The notes: a model not told the origin generated them from the sequence alone. 64,000 nucleotides of DNA from Streptomyces naganishii JCM 4654 (GCF_014650575.1 NZ_BMVF01000029.1:1-64000); one strand, 5' to 3'; positions 23,159-32,101 are shown, counted from the first letter of the stretch. Made by a program: numbers and translations.

Positions 23159-23413
23159 TCACCCTCCTGCGAACGGCGGGAGCACCTCGACCGTGCCGCC
23201 CTCGGTCAGCCGTACCGTCTCATGCCCGCGCGTGCCGACGGGGTCGCCGTCGATCAGGAACGAGCAGCGCTCAAGGACGCGCACCAGCTCGCCCGGGTGC
23301 TTCTCGCGCACCGCGTCGAGCGCCTCGGCGAGCGTCCGCGCCTCGTACGGCTCCTGCGCGGTCCCGGCCGCGGCCTTCGCCGCCGCCCAGTAGCGCACCG
23401 TGACCTCAGCCAT
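23159..23413 (-). CDS. MoaD/ThiS-family sulfur carrier-like protein
   Basis: An 84-residue beta-grasp protein ending in the Gly-Gly tail needed for thiocarboxylate formation (EVLPPFAGG). The core VTVRYWAAAKAAAGT, EALDAV and VEVLPP fits MoaD/ThiS. No moaE or thiG is adjacent. It could serve molybdopterin or another sulfur-transfer route. ATG 23413; the following gene starts 3 bp after its stop. Confidence 0.88.
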   Translation of the reverse strand: MAEVTVRYWAAAKAAAGTAQEPYEARTLAEALDAVREKHPGELVRVLERCSFLIDGDPVGTRGHETVRLTEGGTVEVLPPFAGG

Positions 23414-23462
23414 CCCGTTCCTCGAGTCGTTCGGCAGTGAACCGGCAATGAACAGGTTCAGG

Positions 23463-24332
23463 CTAGCCCGCCTGTGCGACCGCCCAGCGCGCGATGCGGT
23501 CCAGCAGCTCCTCGGCGGCCGCGTTCTCGGCGTGGCCCATGCCCGCCTCGATCCACAGTTCGGCGTGGTCACCGGCGGCCGCGGCCAGCATCCGGGGGTG
23601 GTCGAGCGGGAAGTAGCCGTCCCGGTCGCCGTGCACGATCAGCAGCGGGGCGGGCGCGATGCGCGGGACCGCCTCCACCGGGGAGAGCGGCACGGGGTCC
23701 CACTCGCGGTGGTGGATGCGGGTGCGCAGCCCGTAGCGGCTCACCAGCCGGCCCTCGGGGCGCATGACCAGCCAGTGGAGCCGGCGCATGGGGGCCGTGC
23801 CCCGGTAGTACCAGCGGGCGGGGGCGCTCACGGAGACGACGGCGTCCGTGCGCGCTTCCGCACGCCCCCTGGGCTCCGTGGCCCCCGCGGGCCGGCCGGC
23901 GCCGCCGTACAGCGCCGCGTGCCGCAGCACCACCGAGCCGCCCATGGAGAACCCGGCGGTCACCACGCGGGCGTGCCCGAACCCGCGCGCCCAGGTCACC
24001 GCCGCCGCCAGGTCCAGCACCTCACGGTCGCCCACCGTCGAGCGCCCGCCGGAGGCGCCGTGGCCGCGGAAGGAGAACGTGACCACCGCCCCGTACCGCG
24101 CGAAGGCACGCGCCACCCGGCGCACGTGCGGCCTGTCCAGATCGCCGGTGAAACCGTGTGCGATCACGAACACGGGAGCCGTCGCGCGTTCGGCCGCTCC
24201 CCGTTCGTACAGGGCGTCGATCGCCACCCCGTCCGCCGTGCGCAGGAACGTCCTGACCCGCCCCGGCGCGGCCGTCTCACTCCCCGGGACGATCGCCGAA
24301 CGCGCCACATGACCTGCCGATCCCGTGCTCAT
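23463..24332 (-). CDS. alpha/beta hydrolase
   Basis: A 289-residue cytoplasmic hydrolase. The nucleophile elbow is GFSMGGS, the oxyanion region VIAHGFTGDLDRPH, the acid in IVHGDRDGYFP and the final His in GMGHAEN. The catalytic Ser-Asp-His set is therefore complete. It is likely an esterase or thioesterase; the substrate is unknown. ATG 24332 begins MSTGSAGHVARS. It is divergent from glnR. Confidence 0.85.
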   Translation of the reverse strand: MSTGSAGHVARSAIVPGSETAAPGRVRTFLRTADGVAIDALYERGAAERATAPVFVIAHGFTGDLDRPHVRRVARAFARYGAVVTFSFRGHGASGGRSTVGDREVLDLAAAVTWARGFGHARVVTAGFSMGGSVVLRHAALYGGAGRPAGATEPRGRAEARTDAVVSVSAPARWYYRGTAPMRRLHWLVMRPEGRLVSRYGLRTRIHHREWDPVPLSPVEAVPRIAPAPLLIVHGDRDGYFPLDHPRMLAAAAGDHAELWIEAGMGHAENAAAEELLDRIARWAVAQAG

Positions 24333-24410
24333 GTCGGCTATTCTGCTGGGAAGAGGACTCGGGCAGCGCAGCCCCCGGGTCCTTTTGTGCTTTCACAAGC
24401 GTTGTATACG

Positions 24411-24450
24411 ACGCGGGAAACCGCAGGTGAACGCGGGAGACCGCAGGTGT
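24411..24450. repeat. tandem 20-bp repeat upstream of glnR
   Basis: Two adjacent 20-bp units, ACGCGGGAAACCGCAGGTGA and ACGCGGGAGACCGCAGGTGT, differ at two positions. A partial third unit (ACGGGGACCGCAG) follows. They lie about 100-140 bp before the glnR start. A TTGTG-CTTT-CACAA inverted repeat at 24385-24398 is close by. A regulatory role is possible but untested. Confidence 0.55.
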
Positions 24451-24552
24451 ACGGGGACCGCAGTACGTCCTCGCAGGGACCGAGGAGGAACCGAACGCCA
24501 TGGGCGAGCGAACCGTGCACGAGCCAAGGACGATCCAGGCAGGTGGGACGCG

Positions 24553-25383
24553 ATGAGTTCACTGCTGCTCCTGACCAACGCGCTCCAGCCCTCCGCGGAG
24601 GTGCTCCCCGCGCTCGGCCTGCTGCTGCACAACGTGCGCGTGGCTCCCGCGGAGGGGCCCGCGCTCGTCGACACCCCGGGTGCCGACGTGATCCTCGTCG
24701 ACGGGCGGCGCGACCTGCCGCAGGTGCGCAGCCTGTGCCAGCTGCTGCGCTCCACCGGGCCTGGCTGTCCGCTGGTCCTCGTGGTGACGGAGGGCGGTCT
24801 CGCCGCCGTCACCGCCGACTGGGGCATCGACGACGTGCTGCTCGACACCGCGGGGCCGGCCGAGGTGGAGGCCCGGCTGCGCCTGGCCATGGGCCGGCAG
24901 CAGATCGTCAACGACGACTCCCCCATGGAGATCCGCAACGGCGACCTGTCCGTGGACGAGGCGACCTACAGCGCCAAGCTCAAGGGCCGCGTGCTGGATC
25001 TCACGTTCAAGGAGTTCGAGCTCCTGAAGTACCTCGCCCAGCACCCGGGCCGCGTCTTCACCCGCGCCCAGCTGCTCCAGGAGGTCTGGGGGTACGACTA
25101 CTTCGGCGGCACCCGGACCGTGGACGTGCACGTACGGCGGCTGCGCGCGAAGCTCGGCCCCGAGCACGAGTCGCTGATCGGCACCGTGCGCAACGTCGGC
25201 TACCGCTTCGTCACGCCCGAGAAGGCCGACCGCTCGGCCGGAGAGGCGAAGGCCAAGGCGGCCCGCCCGAAGGCGGAGGGCGCTCAGGGCGCGGAGGGCT
25301 CTCAGGGCGGGGACGCGGCGCCGGCCGCTTCGAGCACCTCGGGTACCTCAGGCGCTTCGGAGACTTCGCGGTCCAGGGCGTAG
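24553..25383 (+). CDS. glnR: GlnR, global nitrogen regulator (atypical OmpR-type)
   Basis: A 276-residue orphan response regulator. The receiver domain (1-115) keeps D50 but lacks the full acidic phosphorylation pocket; GlnR works as a dimer held by unphosphorylated D50 and neighbouring Arg, and R52 is seen in VDGRRDL. The OmpR-type winged helix runs about 130-225 (LDLTFKEFELLKYLAQHPGR, GGTRTVDVHVRRLRAKLG). The tail after 225 is low-complexity Ala/Gly/Ser, common in Streptomyces GlnR. It activates glutamine synthetase, ammonium uptake and nitrate genes under nitrogen limitation. No kinase partner is adjacent. ATG 24553 has AGGTGGG upstream; the longer open frame is spurious. Confidence 0.93.
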   Translation: MSSLLLLTNALQPSAEVLPALGLLLHNVRVAPAEGPALVDTPGADVILVDGRRDLPQVRSLCQLLRSTGPGCPLVLVVTEGGLAAVTADWGIDDVLLDTAGPAEVEARLRLAMGRQQIVNDDSPMEIRNGDLSVDEATYSAKLKGRVLDLTFKEFELLKYLAQHPGRVFTRAQLLQEVWGYDYFGGTRTVDVHVRRLRAKLGPEHESLIGTVRNVGYRFVTPEKADRSAGEAKAKAARPKAEGAQGAEGSQGGDAAPAASSTSGTSGASETSRSRA

Positions 25384-25543
25384 CCACCGCGCCACGGCGG
25401 GTCACGTGTGCGGTACCGGTGTCGCACGGATGCGCCATGAGGCGCACGGATGTGCGGGCAGGCGTTGCGCTCGCACATCCGGGCGCCCATCCAAGACGTG
25501 ATACGCCCTGCCCGGAGCGGATCCATCCGCGTAGACTCCGCGC

Positions 25544-26566
25544 GTGGCCAAGGTGACTCGGGACGACGTGGCGAGGCTGGCGGGGACTTCCACCGCCGTT
25601 GTGAGCTATGTCATCAACAACGGACCCCGGCCGGTCGCCCCGGCCACGCGCGAGCGTGTCCTCGCCGCCATCAAGGAACTGGGGTACCGGCCCGACCGCG
25701 TCGCCCAGGCGATGGCCTCGCGGCGCACCGACCTCATAGGGCTGATCGTCCCGGACGCCCGCCAGCCCTTCTTCGGGGAGATGGCGCACGCGGTCGAGTG
25801 GGCGGCGGCCGAGCGCGGCAAGATGGTCCTCGTCGGCAACTCCGACTACGTGGGCGAGCGCGAGGTCCACTATCTGCGGGCCTTCCTCGGCATGCGGGTC
25901 TCCGGCCTCATCCTCGTCTCGCACGCGCTGAACGACCTTGCCGCGGCCGAGATCGACGCCTGGGACGCCCGCGTGGTGCTGCTGCACGAGCGGCCCGAGG
26001 CCATCGACGACGTGGCCGTGGTCACCGACGACCTCGGCGGCGCCCAGCTCGCCGTACGCCACCTGCTGGAGCACGGCTACGAGTACGTCGCCTGTGTGGG
26101 CGGCACCGCCGACACGCCCGCCGTGGGCGACCCGGTCTCCGACCACGTCGAGGGCTGGCGGCGCGCCATGGACGAGGCGGGCATCCCCACCGAGGGCCGC
26201 CTCTTCGAGGCGCCGTACAACCGCTACGACGCCTACCGGATAGGCCTGGAGATCCTCTCCGGCCCGGACCGCCCCCCGGCGGTCTTCTGCTCCACCGACG
26301 ACCAGGCGCTCGGCCTGCTGCGGGCCGCGCGCGAGCTGCGCATCGACGTGCCGGGCGAGCTGGCGGTGGCCGGGTTCGACGACATCAAGGAGGCGGCACT
26401 GGCGGACCCGCCGCTGACCACGGTCGCCTCCGACCGCTCGGCGATGGCCCGCGCGGCCGTCGACCTGGTGCTGGACGACGGGCTGCGGGTCGCCGGTTCG
26501 CGGCGGGAGCGGCTGAAGGTGTTCCCGTCCCGGCTGGTGGTCCGCAGGTCCTGCGGCTGCGCGTAG
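25544..26566 (+). CDS. LacI-family transcriptional regulator
   Basis: A 340-residue LacI/GalR protein: HTH at 4-25 (VTRDDVARLAGTSTAVVSYV) with hinge helix near 45-55, then a periplasmic-binding-protein-like effector domain (IGLIVPDARQPFF, GLILVSH, VAGFDDIKEAALADPPLTTV). The last residues RRSCGCA give a Cys-rich end seen in many Streptomyces members. No sugar genes are adjacent, so the effector is not predictable. GTG 25544. It is separated from glnR by 160 bp and from the protease gene by 147 bp. Confidence 0.9.
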   Translation: MAKVTRDDVARLAGTSTAVVSYVINNGPRPVAPATRERVLAAIKELGYRPDRVAQAMASRRTDLIGLIVPDARQPFFGEMAHAVEWAAAERGKMVLVGNSDYVGEREVHYLRAFLGMRVSGLILVSHALNDLAAAEIDAWDARVVLLHERPEAIDDVAVVTDDLGGAQLAVRHLLEHGYEYVACVGGTADTPAVGDPVSDHVEGWRRAMDEAGIPTEGRLFEAPYNRYDAYRIGLEILSGPDRPPAVFCSTDDQALGLLRAARELRIDVPGELAVAGFDDIKEAALADPPLTTVASDRSAMARAAVDLVLDDGLRVAGSRRERLKVFPSRLVVRRSCGCA

Positions 26567-26662
26567 CGTCCGCCGGCCGGCGTCCTCGTGCTCGGCCGGC
26601 CAGTATCCCGGTGCTGGACCGGCCGGGATCCTTATATCGGGCATACGAGGTTCTGTCGGGCT

Positions 26663-26695
26663 TCTCAGCGGGGACTCAGGAAGCTCTCATGATCA
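26663..26695 (+). promoter_or_regulatory. three 11-bp direct repeats, MprA-box-like
   Basis: TCTCAG, ACTCAG and TCTCAT begin at 26663, 26674 and 26685, an exact 11-bp period that puts the sites on one DNA face as OmpR-family dimers prefer. They lie 19-51 bp before the start of the HtrA-type protease. Mycobacterial MprA binds loosely similar CTCAG direct repeats upstream of its own operon and of pepD. Here the response regulator at 28219 is the natural candidate to bind them. Confidence 0.6.
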
Positions 26696-26713
26696 CGGGA
26701 CACTCTCTTTGTC

Positions 26714-27772
26714 ATGACCGAGAGCATCCGCCGCAGCGGCGAGTACGAGTACCCCCAGGGTGACGGGCAGGCCCCGTCCGCGTACCAGCAGCAGCACGCC
26801 TCCGCCCCGGTGAACCCGGAGTGGCCGCCCCCGCCGGCGTACGCCCCCGGTTACGCGGACCCGGCCGGCGCCGCACCCGCGCCCGTGCCCGCTGCGAAGA
26901 AGCGGATGACCAAGGGCCCCGCGGCCCTGCTCGCCGCCGTGGCGATCGCTGCCGCGGCCGTGGGCGGCGGCACCGCGTTCGCCTTCCAGGAGCTGACCGG
27001 CAAGGACACGGTCGCCTCCAGCAGCACCAGCACCAACGTGGTGCCCTCCAGCCAGCGGGGCAGCGTCGCCGCGATCGCCAAGGCGGTCAGCCCGAGCGTC
27101 GTGGAGATCACCGCGACCCTGAGCAACGGCACCTCGACCGGCTCCGGCGTGATCGTCGGCAGCGGCGGCGAGGTCGTCACCAACAACCACGTCATAGCGG
27201 GCGCCACCTCGGTCAAGGCGCGGACCAGCGACGGCTCGTCGTACACCGCGCGGGTCGTCGGCACCGACAGCTCCAAGGACCTGGCCCTGGTCAAGCTCCA
27301 GGGCGCCTCCGGCCTGAAGCCGGCCGCGCTCGGCGACTCGTCCGGGGTGGCGGTCGGCGACCAGGTCGTCGCCATCGGCTCCCCCGAGGGGCTGACCGGC
27401 ACCGTGACCAGCGGCATCGTCTCCGCGCTCAACCGGGACGTGACCGTGTCCACCGACGAGAACCAGGGGCAGGGCCAGGGCGGGGACGGCCAGTGGCCGT
27501 TCCAGTTCGGCGGCCGCCAGTTCAACGGCGACACCGGCTCCTCCACGACCACCTACAAGGCGATCCAGACCGACGCGTCCCTCAACCCGGGCAACTCCGG
27601 CGGCGCGCTGATCGACTCGGCCGGCAACGTCATCGGCATCAACTCCGCGATGTACTCGGCCACCGCGAGCTCGGACTCCTCCAACGCGGGCAGCGTGGGC
27701 CTCGGTTTCGCCATCCCGATCAACACCGTCAAGTCCGACCTCGCCAAGCTGCGCTCCGGCTCGCAGAGCTGA
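26714..27772 (+). CDS. membrane-anchored HtrA/PepD-type serine protease
   Basis: A 352-residue trypsin-fold protease. The cytoplasmic head (1-70) is polar and Pro/Tyr-rich, the single membrane span is about 74-96 (GPAALLAAVAIAAAAVGGGT). The extracytoplasmic catalytic domain has the triad His in TNNHVIAG, Asp in SSKDLALVKL and Ser in NPGNSGGAL. The C-terminus ends right after the protease domain, so the PDZ domain usual in DegP/PepD is absent. It degrades misfolded envelope proteins or signals stress. It heads a row of genes with a small ORF, a response regulator and a kinase, as pepD sits with mprAB in mycobacteria. Confidence 0.88.
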   Translation: MTESIRRSGEYEYPQGDGQAPSAYQQQHASAPVNPEWPPPPAYAPGYADPAGAAPAPVPAAKKRMTKGPAALLAAVAIAAAAVGGGTAFAFQELTGKDTVASSSTSTNVVPSSQRGSVAAIAKAVSPSVVEITATLSNGTSTGSGVIVGSGGEVVTNNHVIAGATSVKARTSDGSSYTARVVGTDSSKDLALVKLQGASGLKPAALGDSSGVAVGDQVVAIGSPEGLTGTVTSGIVSALNRDVTVSTDENQGQGQGGDGQWPFQFGGRQFNGDTGSSTTTYKAIQTDASLNPGNSGGALIDSAGNVIGINSAMYSATASSDSSNAGSVGLGFAIPINTVKSDLAKLRSGSQS

Positions 27773-27834
27773 GCCGGCGCAGGCGACAGCAGGGGGGCCA
27801 AGGGCAGTACCGCTCGCACGACGAGGAGAACGCC

Positions 27835-28074
27835 ATGATCCAGCAGGTTGTGCACGAGAAGGCCGAGACCGCCGACGCGACCCTCCCCCGGAGCGTCGCC
27901 CTGGCCCTGGCCGTCGCCAAGGAACTCCACACCCCCGAGTCCGCCCCGGCCGCCCGCGCGGACCTCCCCGTGCCCGAGGTCCCCGCCCCCCAGCTGATGG
28001 GCCTGCGCACCTCCCCCGCGCGCATCCACCGCCACAAGGTGCCCCTGGGCCGCCTGACCGCCATGGCGGTGTGA
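27835..28074 (+). CDS. hypothetical protein (79 aa)
   Basis: A 79-residue soluble protein without hydrophobic segments. It starts MIQQVVHEKAETADATL, has an Ala/Pro-rich middle and a basic end (RIHRHKVPLGRLTAM). ATG 27835 has GAGGAG 7 nt upstream, the main support for a real gene. It sits 62 bp after the protease gene and 144 bp before the response regulator. No family recognised. Confidence 0.55.
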   Translation: MIQQVVHEKAETADATLPRSVALALAVAKELHTPESAPAARADLPVPEVPAPQLMGLRTSPARIHRHKVPLGRLTAMAV

Positions 28075-28218
28075 GCGCGCGCCCGGCGGCGAGGTGAGCG
28101 CCGGGTCGACGTGAGCGCCGGGTCTCCGCCCGGCCACCCTGAACGTGCGAGGCTGAGAGCGTCCCGGCCCCCCCGGCCGGGACCGACCGGCCCCCGAGCA
28201 ACCGAGGAACCACGACCG

Positions 28219-28959
28219 ATGAGCCCCGCCGACGGCGACCGTGACCGTGAACCGCAGCGCATCCTGATCGTCGACGACGAGCCCGCGGTGCGCGAGGCGC
28301 TCCAGCGCAGCCTCGCCTTCGAGGGCTACGGCACCGAGGTCGCCGTGGACGGCGCGGACGCCCTGGACAAGGCGGGCGCGTACAAGCCCGACCTGGTCGT
28401 CCTCGACATCCAGATGCCCCGCATGGACGGCCTCACGGCGGCCCGGCGCATCCGCGGCGCGGGCGACACCACCCCGATCCTGATGCTGACGGCCCGCGAC
28501 ACCGTGGGCGACCGGGTGACCGGGCTGGACGCGGGGGCGGACGACTACCTGGTCAAGCCGTTCGAGCTGGACGAGCTGTTCGCCCGCATCCGCGCGCTGC
28601 TGCGCCGCAGCTCCTACGCGGCCGCCGTGGCCGGCGCCGTCGAGGAGGACGACGCGCTCACCTTCGCCGACCTGCGCATGGACCTCGCCACCCGCGAGGT
28701 CACGCGCGGCGGCCGGCAGGTGGAGCTGACCCGTACGGAGTTCACGCTCCTGGAGATGTTCATGGCGCACCCGCGCCAGGTCCTCACCCGTGAGCAGATC
28801 CTGAAGGCCGTCTGGGGCTTCGACTTCGAGCCCTCCTCCAACTCCCTGGACGTGTACGTCATGTACCTGCGCCGCAAGACCGAGGCGGGCGGCGAGCCGC
28901 GCCTGGTCCACACCGTGCGCGGGGTCGGGTACGTCCTGCGGCAGGGCGGCGCCGAGTGA
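28219..28959 (+). CDS. OmpR-family response regulator (MprA-like)
   Basis: A 246-residue two-domain regulator: receiver domain with the acidic pair in IVDDEP, phospho-acceptor Asp in LVVLDIQMPRMDGL and Lys in LVKPFELDEL. The winged helix follows (LTRTEFTLLEMFMAHPRQ, SNSLDVYVMYLRRKTEAG). ATG 28219 is preferred to the upstream open frame. It overlaps the kinase gene by 4 nt. Neighbouring HtrA-type protease and CTCAG repeats suggest an envelope-stress system like MprAB, but the ligand or stress is not shown. Confidence 0.9.
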   Translation: MSPADGDRDREPQRILIVDDEPAVREALQRSLAFEGYGTEVAVDGADALDKAGAYKPDLVVLDIQMPRMDGLTAARRIRGAGDTTPILMLTARDTVGDRVTGLDAGADDYLVKPFELDELFARIRALLRRSSYAAAVAGAVEEDDALTFADLRMDLATREVTRGGRQVELTRTEFTLLEMFMAHPRQVLTREQILKAVWGFDFEPSSNSLDVYVMYLRRKTEAGGEPRLVHTVRGVGYVLRQGGAE

Positions 28960-30422
28960 GCAAGGTCGTACGCCGGTTCCGGTCGCTGCCGATCCGGTCG
29001 CGGCTGGCGCTGCTGGTCGCGGTCGCGGTGGCGTTCGCGGTGGCGGCGGTGTCGGTGGCGTGCTGGTTCATCGTGAAGGGGAAGCTGTACGACCAGGTCG
29101 ACAACGACCTGCGCAAGGCCGCCGTCATCCGGGGCCCCCAGCAGAACGACATCCTGGACGCGTACAACAACTGCGTGCAGAACCCGCAGGACACCCTGCG
29201 GGCCGTGCGCGCCACCTACTACTCCCAGGTGGTCAAGGCGGACGGCACCGCCTGCCTGTTCGCCATGTCGGCGGGCAAGGTCAGGGTCACCCACGCCGAC
29301 GAGGAAGTGATCAGGAACGCGCCCAGCGGCCAGGGCATCATCCGCGACGGCGTCGCCGACGACGGCAGCGCCGTACGGGTGCTGACGCGGCCGGTGGTGC
29401 TCAGCGACCCGATCGCCCAGACCAGCGTCAACACCGCGCTGCTGGTAGCCATCCCGCTCAAGGGCACCGAGTCCACCCTCAACGACCTGGCGCTGATCCT
29501 GCTGCTGGTCTCCGGCATAGGGGTGCTGGGCGCCGGCGCGGCGGGCCTCGCGGTGGCCCGCGCCGGGCTGCGGCCCGTCGACCGGCTCACCGAGGCCGTC
29601 GAGCACGTGGCCCGCACCGAGGACCTCTCCATCCGCATCCCCGTGGAGGACGACAGCGAGGACGAGGTGGCCCGGCTCTCCCGCTCCTTCAACTCCATGA
29701 CCTCCGCCCTGGCCAGCTCCCGCGAGCTCCAGCAGCAGCTGATCGCCGACGCGGGCCACGAACTGCGCACCCCGCTCACCTCGCTGCGCACCAACATCGA
29801 ACTGCTCACCCGCAGCGAGGAGACCGGCCGCCCGCTGCCGGAGGCCGACCGCAAGGCCCTGCTCGCCTCGGTCAAGGCCCAGATGACCGAACTGGCCGCG
29901 CTCATCGGCGACCTCCAGGAACTGTCGCGCTCGGAGGGCCAGCGGGGCGAGCGCCTCCAGGTCGTCGCCTTCCACGACACCGTCGAGGCCGCCCTGCGCC
30001 GCGCCCGGCTGCGCGGCCCCGAACTCACCATCACCGCCGACCTGGAGCCCTGGTACGCCCGGGCGGAACCGTCCGCGCTGGAACGCGCGATCGTCAACGT
30101 CCTGGACAACGCGGTGAAGTTCAGCCCCGAGGGCGGCACCGTCGAGGTCGCCCTGTCCCGGGGCGTCCTCACCGTCCGCGACCACGGCCCCGGCATCCCC
30201 GCCGACGAACTCCCCCACGTCTTCGACCGCTTCTGGCGCTCTCCCAGCGCCCGCGCCCTCCCCGGCTCGGGCCTCGGCCTCTCCATCGTCGCCCGCACCG
30301 TCCAGCAGGCCGGCGGCGAGGTGACCCTCTCCCGGGCCGACGGCCCCGGCACCGTGGCCACCATCCGCCTGCCGGGCGCCCCGACCCCGCCTCCCCAGGG
30401 CCCCTTCGCCACGGGAGCCTGA
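28956..30422 (+). CDS. sensor histidine kinase (MprB-like)
   Basis: A 488-residue membrane kinase. Membrane span 1 is near 15-38, followed by an extracytoplasmic sensor of about 135 residues containing a Cys pair (NNCVQN and TACLFAM) that could form a disulfide. Span 2 is near 172-192, then HAMP, then the HisKA box DAGHELRTPLTSLRTN, and the ATPase domain (NVLDNAVKFSP, DHGPGIP, GSGLGLSIV). The GTG start overlaps the regulator stop (GTGA). It phosphorylates the regulator encoded just before it. Confidence 0.92.
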   Translation: MSKVVRRFRSLPIRSRLALLVAVAVAFAVAAVSVACWFIVKGKLYDQVDNDLRKAAVIRGPQQNDILDAYNNCVQNPQDTLRAVRATYYSQVVKADGTACLFAMSAGKVRVTHADEEVIRNAPSGQGIIRDGVADDGSAVRVLTRPVVLSDPIAQTSVNTALLVAIPLKGTESTLNDLALILLLVSGIGVLGAGAAGLAVARAGLRPVDRLTEAVEHVARTEDLSIRIPVEDDSEDEVARLSRSFNSMTSALASSRELQQQLIADAGHELRTPLTSLRTNIELLTRSEETGRPLPEADRKALLASVKAQMTELAALIGDLQELSRSEGQRGERLQVVAFHDTVEAALRRARLRGPELTITADLEPWYARAEPSALERAIVNVLDNAVKFSPEGGTVEVALSRGVLTVRDHGPGIPADELPHVFDRFWRSPSARALPGSGLGLSIVARTVQQAGGEVTLSRADGPGTVATIRLPGAPTPPPQGPFATGA

Positions 30423-30525
30423 GCCGGCCCGCCGTCGCCCACGCGGTGAACCGAGGGGCCCGCCTTGGGGAGCCGTAGGCACGCGGGGCGGGAAAGGATT
30501 GCCGGGGGCCCGTAGTCTCGTACGC

Positions 30526-31446
30526 ATGACCAGCGACAACACCGCGCCGATCGCCCGGTCGATCGAGACGCGTTCCGAGCTGTCCGAGGAGCAGGCCGAG
30601 GCCGTGCTCGCACTGCTGAGCGCGGCCGCGCGTGACGACGGGCGGCAGGCGGTGTCCGAGCAGGGGCGGTTGCAGTTGCGGGGCGGCGCCCGTGCGGGCG
30701 TGTCCCATCTGCTGCTCACCGCGGACGGCGAACTCGTCGGCTACGCGCAGCTGGAGGACACCGACCCGGTGGAGGCGCCCGCCGCCGAGCTGGTGGTCCA
30801 CCCGGCGCACCGCGGGCGCGGGCACGGGCGGGCGCTGGGCTCGGCGCTGCTGGCCGCGTCCGGCAAGCGGTTGCGGGTGTGGGCGCACGGCGGGCACTCC
30901 GCCGCCCGGCACCTGGCGCAGGTCCTCGGGCTCACGCTCTTTCGCGAACTGCGGCAGATGCGGCGGCCGTTGGCCGGTCAGGACCTGCCCGAGCCGGTGC
31001 TGCCGGAGGGGGTGACCGTACGGTCCTTCGTGCCCGGCGAGGACGACGCCGAGTGGCTCGCGGTGAACGCGGAGGCCTTCGCGCACCACCCCGAGCAGGG
31101 CTCCCTCACCCAGCGGGACCTCGACGACCGCAAGGCACAGCCGTGGTTCGACCCGCGCGGGTTCTTCCTCGCCGAGCGCGAGGGGCGGCTGGCCGGCTTC
31201 CACTGGACCAAGGTGCACGAGGAGGAGCGGCTCGGCGAGGTGTACGTCCTCGGGGTGCGGCCCGGGTTCCAGGGCGGCGGCCTCGGCAAGTCGCTCACCC
31301 TCATCGGGCTGCGGCACCTCGCCGGGCAGGGGCTGCCGACGGCGATGCTGTACGTCGACGCCGACAACAAGGCCGCGGTGTCCGTCTACGAGCGGCTCGG
31401 CTTCACGACCTACGAGACGGACCTGATGTACCGCACGGAGACCTGA
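30526..31446 (+). CDS. mshD: mycothiol synthase
   Basis: A 306-residue protein with two tandem GNAT domains, the last enzyme of mycothiol synthesis (acetyl-CoA:Cys-GlcN-Ins acetyltransferase). N-terminal domain: ELVVHPAHRGRGHGRALG; C-terminal active domain: EVYVLGVRPGFQGGGLGKSL and LYVDADNKAAVSVYERLGF. Family length and the FDPRGFFLAE segment agree. ATG 30526 precedes MTSDNTAPIARS. Its last 44 nt overlap the convergent membrane gene at 31403. Confidence 0.92.
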   Translation: MTSDNTAPIARSIETRSELSEEQAEAVLALLSAAARDDGRQAVSEQGRLQLRGGARAGVSHLLLTADGELVGYAQLEDTDPVEAPAAELVVHPAHRGRGHGRALGSALLAASGKRLRVWAHGGHSAARHLAQVLGLTLFRELRQMRRPLAGQDLPEPVLPEGVTVRSFVPGEDDAEWLAVNAEAFAHHPEQGSLTQRDLDDRKAQPWFDPRGFFLAEREGRLAGFHWTKVHEEERLGEVYVLGVRPGFQGGGLGKSLTLIGLRHLAGQGLPTAMLYVDADNKAAVSVYERLGFTTYETDLMYRTET

Positions 31447-32101
31447 CGGCCCGGCCCGCGAGGAGGCGGTGGCCGGTGAGCGGCTCGGGTACGCAGACCG
31501 CCCACACCAGCGCGGCCACCACCAGGATCGCCGCCCACCAGCCGTGCGCGGCCGTCCAGTTGGCGTCCTGGAGGCTCACCAGCGGGCTCCAGCGGTCCGG
31601 CAGGAGCAGTACGGCGGCCGTCAGGGCGAGCAGGCCGCGCGCCGCGCCGGTGCCGGGGCACGGCTCGGCGCGCAGCCGGACCGAGGCGGCCGCCAGGGCC
31701 AGTGCCGTCCCGGCGATTCCGGCCGCCTCCAGGCTCACCGCGCCGGACGGTGGCCGGGACCCGGCCGGCAGCAGGAGCAGCGCGGCCGTCCACCACGCCG
31801 CCAGCGGCGGTGCCACCAGGGCCAGGCGCAGCCCGGCGCGGACGGGCCGCCGTACCGGTACCGCCTCCGTGGTGCGCCGGGCCGGGTCGTCCAGCAGGAA
31901 CGCCAGCCCCACGCCCGCGACGAGCGCCGCCAGGCGCAGCAGCGACAGGCCGAGGGCCGTGTCGCCGGTCCCGCCGGACAGCGGCCGGGCCGCCGCGACG
32001 GGCAGCCAGCCCAGTGCGCCCGCCGCCGCCAGCGGCCGCCACGGCAGCGCGTGCCACACCGGTGGCAGCAGGGCGGCCGGATACCGGAGCCTTCGCGTCA
32101 C
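31403..32101 (-). CDS. integral membrane protein, ABC-exporter subunit (last gene of ECF operon)
   Basis: A 232-residue protein with about five or six hydrophobic segments (LAAAGALGWLPVAAARPL, LLRLAALVAGVGLAFLL, LALVAPPLAAWWTAALLLL, ANWTAAHGWWAAILVVAALVWAV). It begins VTRRLRYPAALLPPVW. The GTG at 32101 overlaps the upstream stop by 4 nt. It is the fifth gene of the operon starting with the ECF sigma factor. A second permease subunit of the transporter is the likely role. Confidence 0.75.
   Translation of the reverse strand: MTRRLRYPAALLPPVWHALPWRPLAAAGALGWLPVAAARPLSGGTGDTALGLSLLRLAALVAGVGLAFLLDDPARRTTEAVPVRRPVRAGLRLALVAPPLAAWWTAALLLLPAGSRPPSGAVSLEAAGIAGTALALAAASVRLRAEPCPGTGAARGLLALTAAVLLLPDRWSPLVSLQDANWTAAHGWWAAILVVAALVWAVCVPEPLTGHRLLAGRAVRSPCGTSGPSRRS

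Noticed and set aside
20894..23440. 848-codon plus-strand open frame
   Set aside because: Antisense to the LmeA-like and membrane-protein genes. Its Arg/His/Gly-rich composition and lack of motifs show it is a GC-bias shadow.
23400..25556. 718-codon plus-strand open frame across the hydrolase and glnR
   Set aside because: Wrong frame relative to glnR and antisense to the hydrolase; no domain is seen.
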